Shown one piece after another: positions 63,353 to 64,000 of a stretch of 64,000 bases of DNA. Source of the DNA: an uncultured Gemmataceae bacterium (GTDB lineage: Bacteria > Planctomycetota > Planctomycetia > Gemmatales > Gemmataceae); NCBI GenBank assembly GCA_937923405.1, contig CALDUY010000014.1, forward strand, positions 35,316 to 99,315. The letters run 5' to 3'. The notes under the pieces are model-generated. The model was given only the letters and a program-made list of their open reading frames with translations, ran no database searches and was not told the DNA's origin. The position numbers and the translations under genes are program-made. Numbering within the stretch: position 1 is the first letter of the stretch; every line of letters begins with the position of its first letter.

Positions 63353-64000
63353 CTACTTTTTCAACATGACGTTGATAATCTGAATCGCTGCTGGTCCCAC
63401 CAGCACCACGAAGATGCCGGGGAAGATGAACAACACCAGCGGGAAGATCAGCTGCACTGCCGTCTTCGCCGCTTTTTCCTCGGCGATCTGTTTTCGCCGG
63501 GTTCGCATCGAATCGGATTGCACGCGAAGCGCCTGAGCGATCGACGAGCCGAACCGATCCGCCTGAATCAGAATCGCTGCCAGAGCACGCACATCATCTA
63601 CTCCGGTACGCACTCCCAGATCATGCAACACTTCACGACGAGGTCGGCCCATCTGGAGCTGGAAGTTGGCCAGCGATAACTCTTCACAGATGACCTTGGC
63701 GTGGCCTTTCATCTCATCGACGACACGCCGCATCGCCGCATCCAGCCCTAAGCCGCTTTCCACACAGACCACCAACAGATCTAGCGCGTCGGGCAGCGTC
63801 AGGAAAATTTCCTCCTGGCGTTTGCTGCGGAGATACCACAGCGCGATGGCTGGCGCGTAGAAACCAACCCCCGTTACCAAAACAATCGGCTTCAAGGCGT
63901 TGACAGTCATACCATATTTCGGCAAGAAGATCGCTAACGACCCCAGAAACATGACCATGAACGAGGCGAAGCGGATCCCTAGGTAAACTGGGACAGCGGA
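63353..64000 (-). CDS. tadC: Type II secretion F-domain protein, TadC-like, N-terminus cut by window edge
   Basis: At least 215 residues, open through the window edge. It carries the T2SSF domain typical of TadB/TadC: LPDALDLLVVCVESGLGLDA, then EMKGHAKVICEELSLANFQL, GVRTGVDDVRALAAILIQAD and a C-terminal helix pair (LIFPLVLFIFPGIFVVLVGP). This is the inner-membrane platform protein of a Tad/Flp-type pilus or secretion machine. The family normally lies with TadB, TadA and TadD; TadB and TadA are expected just outside the right edge. Confidence 0.9.
   Translation of the reverse strand, partial: SAVPVYLGIRFASFMVMFLGSLAIFLPKYGMTVNALKPIVLVTGVGFYAPAIALWYLRSKRQEEIFLTLPDALDLLVVCVESGLGLDAAMRRVVDEMKGHAKVICEELSLANFQLQMGRPRREVLHDLGVRTGVDDVRALAAILIQADRFGSSIAQALRVQSDSMRTRRKQIAEEKAAKTAVQLIFPLVLFIFPGIFVVLVGPAAIQIINVMLKK

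Overview
The window reads as chromosomal DNA of a planctomycete, probably from the Gemmata-like lineages. The markers are two large secreted proteins with a haem-like CxxCH motif plus DUF1549/DUF1553 domains, a DUF1559 pseudopilin, a giant secreted protein whose N-terminus carries the LERLEDR motif, a Ser/Thr kinase fused to WD40 repeats, a DUF6807 (PmoA-like) secreted protein, and high GC over most of the window. There is no rRNA or other phylogenetic marker, so the family is not fixed. No tRNA, rRNA, CRISPR array, prophage or complete insertion sequence was seen.

Layout. 1-6.6 kb: partial TolC-type protein (-), then FHA protein, methyltransferase and an AsmA-like giant (+). 6.6-9.4 kb: HxGH nucleotidyltransferase (+) converging on an HpnE-like squalene-pathway flavoprotein (-) and a membrane protein (-). 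9.5-15.5 kb: a short-repeat cluster, a membrane TPR-like protein, RluA-family pseudouridine synthase, then a divergent NAD-kinase-like/SPFH versus Nudix-regulator (NrtR-type) module with two palindromes between them, and a DUF6807 protein. 15.6-18.1 kb: a secreted protein, PII, and a Tyr-rich secreted protein. 18.1-22.4 kb: a coupled minus-strand operon of M20 peptidase, MBL-fold hydrolase, class III aminotransferase and EamA transporter. 22.5-27.2 kb: HNH protein, cupin, then an operon of phosphatase, flippase-like protein, GT2 and inorganic pyrophosphatase. 27.4-31.3 kb: sialidase-like protein, FmdB-type zinc ribbon, repeats, FtsH, glutaredoxin-like protein. 31.3-35.5 kb: an island of visibly lower GC with a MauE-like redox membrane protein, a Cys-rich secreted protein, a LolA-like anchored protein and a DUF1559 pseudopilin, followed by a MITE-like element. 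35.9-38.9 kb: a HEAT + FG-GAP + ASPIC/UnbV protein interrupted by one in-frame UGA that is followed by a hairpin fitting the bacterial SECIS rule. 39-53.3 kb: HAD phosphatase, kinase-WD40, LolA-like protein, SMI1/KNR4 protein, two divergent DUF1549/DUF1553 proteins, an ABC permease inside inverted repeats, and a Spy-like protein. 53.5-59.8 kb: a 2081-residue secreted repeat protein with an M23 domain. 59.8-64 kb: a Tad/type II secretion-type operon (TadC partial, secreted protein, small membrane protein, AAA+ ATPase, TPR lipoprotein).

The strongest leads are the candidate selenoprotein at 35867-38908, the low-GC MauE/Cys-rich module at 31.7-35.5 kb, the NrtR/SPFH/NAD-kinase-like module with its paired palindromes at 11.5-14.4 kb, a family of short palindromic repeats that also brackets one ABC permease gene, and a 125-bp nearly identical patch shared by the two divergent DUF1549 genes.
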